DNA of 64,000 nt from contig NZ_SACO01000004.1 of the NCBI RefSeq assembly GCF_004005905.1, positions 248,001 through 312,000 of the forward strand, written 5' to 3'. Shown piece by piece: positions 62,643-64,000 of this stretch (positions within the stretch are counted from its first letter, which is position 1; every line of letters starts with the position of its first letter). The DNA is from Novosphingobium umbonatum (GTDB lineage: Bacteria > Pseudomonadota > Alphaproteobacteria > Sphingomonadales > Sphingomonadaceae). The notes below the pieces were generated by a model. That model was given only the letters and a program-made list of their open reading frames with translations, was not told the origin of the DNA and ran no database searches. The translations under genes and the position numbers were made by a program.

Positions 62643-63938
62643 ATGGCTACGTCCGCAACATCACCGGCAACGGCAACAATTGAAACGGACGAAGCCACAG
62701 GCCTTTCGTCCGGTGCGCGCTGGTTTATCCTGTTCCTGCTGGCTTTGGGTGTGTTGATCTCGTTCATCGACCGCACCAGCATTGGCTCTGCCATTGCCGA
62801 CAAGGGTTTCGTCAAAGAATTCGGCCTGTCCAATGTCGGGCGGGGCTGGATCAATTCTGCCTTCTTCTGGTCCTATGGCATAGCACAAGTGCCGATGGGC
62901 TGGCTGGTGGACCGCTATGGGGTGAAACGCCCCTATGCGATCTTCTTTGGCATGTGGTGCGTCATTTGCGCGGTGACCGGCACGATCACCCTGCTGCCCG
63001 TGCTGTTTGGCGCGCGCCTGTTGGTGGGCGTGGCCGAGGCCATCGTCATCCCCGCCTCCTACCGCTGGATCCGCAACAATTTCGATGAAAGCCGCAGTGG
63101 GTTGGCGGTGGGCATTTTTGCCATGGGCAACAAATTCGGCCCGGCTATCGGGGCGCCTGCGGCGGCTTGGCTCATCTACAACTATTCGTGGCGCGCGGTG
63201 TTCTATGCCATGTGCGCGGTGGGTATCTTGTGGCTCGCCTCCTGGATCATGCTGGTGCGCGATGACCTGCCCAAGCCCGAGGAACGCGCGGCCATTGCGA
63301 AGAAGGCTTCGGGCATCACGCTGGGCGGCGCGCTCAAAAGCCCGGTGGTGTGGGGCGGCATGCTCACCAATTTCTGCTATGGCTATTTCACCTTCTACTG
63401 CATGACCTGGATGCCCGCCTATCTGGTGGAAAAGCGTGGCCTGTCGCTGGCCAAGTCGGGCGTGTTCACCTTCTTCAGCTTTGCCGGTATCGCCATCATG
63501 GCCGCCATCGCAGGCTGGGCGGCAGATTACTTGATTTCCAAGGGCAAGGACCCCGTGCTGGTGCGCAAGGGCTTTGTCATCGCGGGCTTCTTTGGCGGCT
63601 GCACCGTTTTGCTGGGCTCGACGGCGGCTGACCTGAACACCGCCCTGTTCTGGAATGTCACCTCGCTCACCCTGCTGGGTTTGGCCACGGCCAACAATCT
63701 GGCGCTGTGCCGCCTGACGCTGATCCCCAAGCAGGCGGTTGGCCTTGTCACCGGCATTCAACAGGTGGCGACCAGCCTGGCGGGCGGCGTTTCGGCCAGT
63801 CTGTCGGGCTGGCTGCTGGCGGTCAGCGGCAGCTATGACCTGCCGATGAAGGTGATCTTTGTGTTCCTGCTGATTGGTGCGGCGGGCACATGGGTCCTGC
63901 TGCGCCCCGAATGGGCCCCCAAACTCAACGAGAGCTGA
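62643..63938 (+). CDS. MFS carrier, ACS-type
   Basis: A 431-residue MFS carrier with 12 helices of the anion:cation symporter family (phthalate, glucarate and hexuronate permeases). Helix 1 has SFIDRTSIGSAIADK and the loop 2-3 motif is GWLVDRYGVKRPYA; GNKFGPAIGAPAAAWLI is in helix 5. It lies 30 bp after the LigI-like gene and probably imports the aromatic acid that the cluster degrades. The remaining 62 bp to the right edge hold no gene. Confidence 0.86.
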   Translation: MATSATSPATATIETDEATGLSSGARWFILFLLALGVLISFIDRTSIGSAIADKGFVKEFGLSNVGRGWINSAFFWSYGIAQVPMGWLVDRYGVKRPYAIFFGMWCVICAVTGTITLLPVLFGARLLVGVAEAIVIPASYRWIRNNFDESRSGLAVGIFAMGNKFGPAIGAPAAAWLIYNYSWRAVFYAMCAVGILWLASWIMLVRDDLPKPEERAAIAKKASGITLGGALKSPVVWGGMLTNFCYGYFTFYCMTWMPAYLVEKRGLSLAKSGVFTFFSFAGIAIMAAIAGWAADYLISKGKDPVLVRKGFVIAGFFGGCTVLLGSTAADLNTALFWNVTSLTLLGLATANNLALCRLTLIPKQAVGLVTGIQQVATSLAGGVSASLSGWLLAVSGSYDLPMKVIFVFLLIGAAGTWVLLRPEWAPKLNES

Positions 63939-64000
63939 GGCGCAAAGCCTTTCACCCTTACCACCAATTCGATTGGCGACCCCCGACGCCTTACCTTTAC

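Noticed and set aside
1..64000. CRISPR arrays, tRNA or rRNA genes, insertion sequences, prophage
   Set aside because: No regularly spaced repeats, cloverleaf-like segments, transposase or phage genes were seen by eye; a covariance-model scan could still find a small RNA.

Overview
The window is about 64 kb of GC-rich DNA packed with genes on both strands. It holds no rRNA, tRNA, CRISPR array, insertion sequence or phage gene that I can see. The gene content suggests a sphingomonad, most likely Novosphingobium or a close relative: five TonB-dependent receptors (TBDTs), several MFS carriers instead of ABC importers, LigJ/LigI-type amidohydrolases, and many LysR, LacI and TetR regulators. This taxonomy is inferred from gene content, not from a marker gene. 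No gap between genes exceeds 300 bp; the longest is about 270 bp (26857-27126).

Layout. 1-3004: a TBDT cut by the left edge and a secreted tyrosine phosphatase. 3059-6808: a metal-uptake module (DUF2946 protein, TBDT, PepSY membrane protein). 6753-8347: divergent argP-like regulator and argO/lysE exporter. 8344-20032: the most interesting region, read here as an oxidative sulfoquinovose (SQ) desulfurisation locus. It contains a YeiH/TauZ-type anion exporter, an MFS carrier, a TBDT, a GH31 sulfoquinovosidase, a LacI regulator, an aldo-keto reductase, an SsuD-like flavin monooxygenase and a SorA/SorB sulfite dehydrogenase. 20029-26856: a second sulfonate-like locus with two further luciferase-fold monooxygenases, a nitrilase-fold protein lacking its catalytic residues, a GPH sugar symporter, a DUF1330 protein and an anchored alpha/beta hydrolase. 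27127-32152: katG, a type-B carboxylesterase and an aromatic-acid MFS carrier.

32333-42501: a sulfatase locus with a TBDT, four exported S1 sulfatases in a row and a LacI regulator. 42716-49232: a DHA2 efflux pump, a TetR regulator, a TBDT and two exported metallo-beta-lactamase-fold hydrolases. 49422-56367: a ThuA-like protein, a GH3 beta-glucosidase, an M20 amidohydrolase and an orphan TadG/vWA protein. 56472-63938: a ketoglutarate semialdehyde dehydrogenase, a LysR regulator with two DNA-binding domains, a 4,5-dihydroxyphthalate-decarboxylase-like protein, LigJ-like and LigI-like amidohydrolases and an MFS carrier, which together look like an aromatic-acid pathway running off the right edge.

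How the SQ genes would work together. SQ glycosides from plant or cyanobacterial sulfolipid cross the outer membrane through the TBDT and the inner membrane through the MFS (or the GPH symporter nearby). The GH31 enzyme frees SQ. The SsuD-like enzyme uses reduced flavin and O2 to split the C-S bond, giving sulfite and 6-oxo-glucose. The aldo-keto reductase turns that into glucose. Sulfite leaves the cytoplasm, perhaps through the YeiH-type exporter, and periplasmic SorAB oxidises it to sulfate. The supporting evidence is residue-level: the SQ-binding Arg/Trp/Tyr set in the GH31 and the five SsuD active-site residues in the monooxygenase can all be found at the expected spacing. No flavin reductase is encoded in the window.
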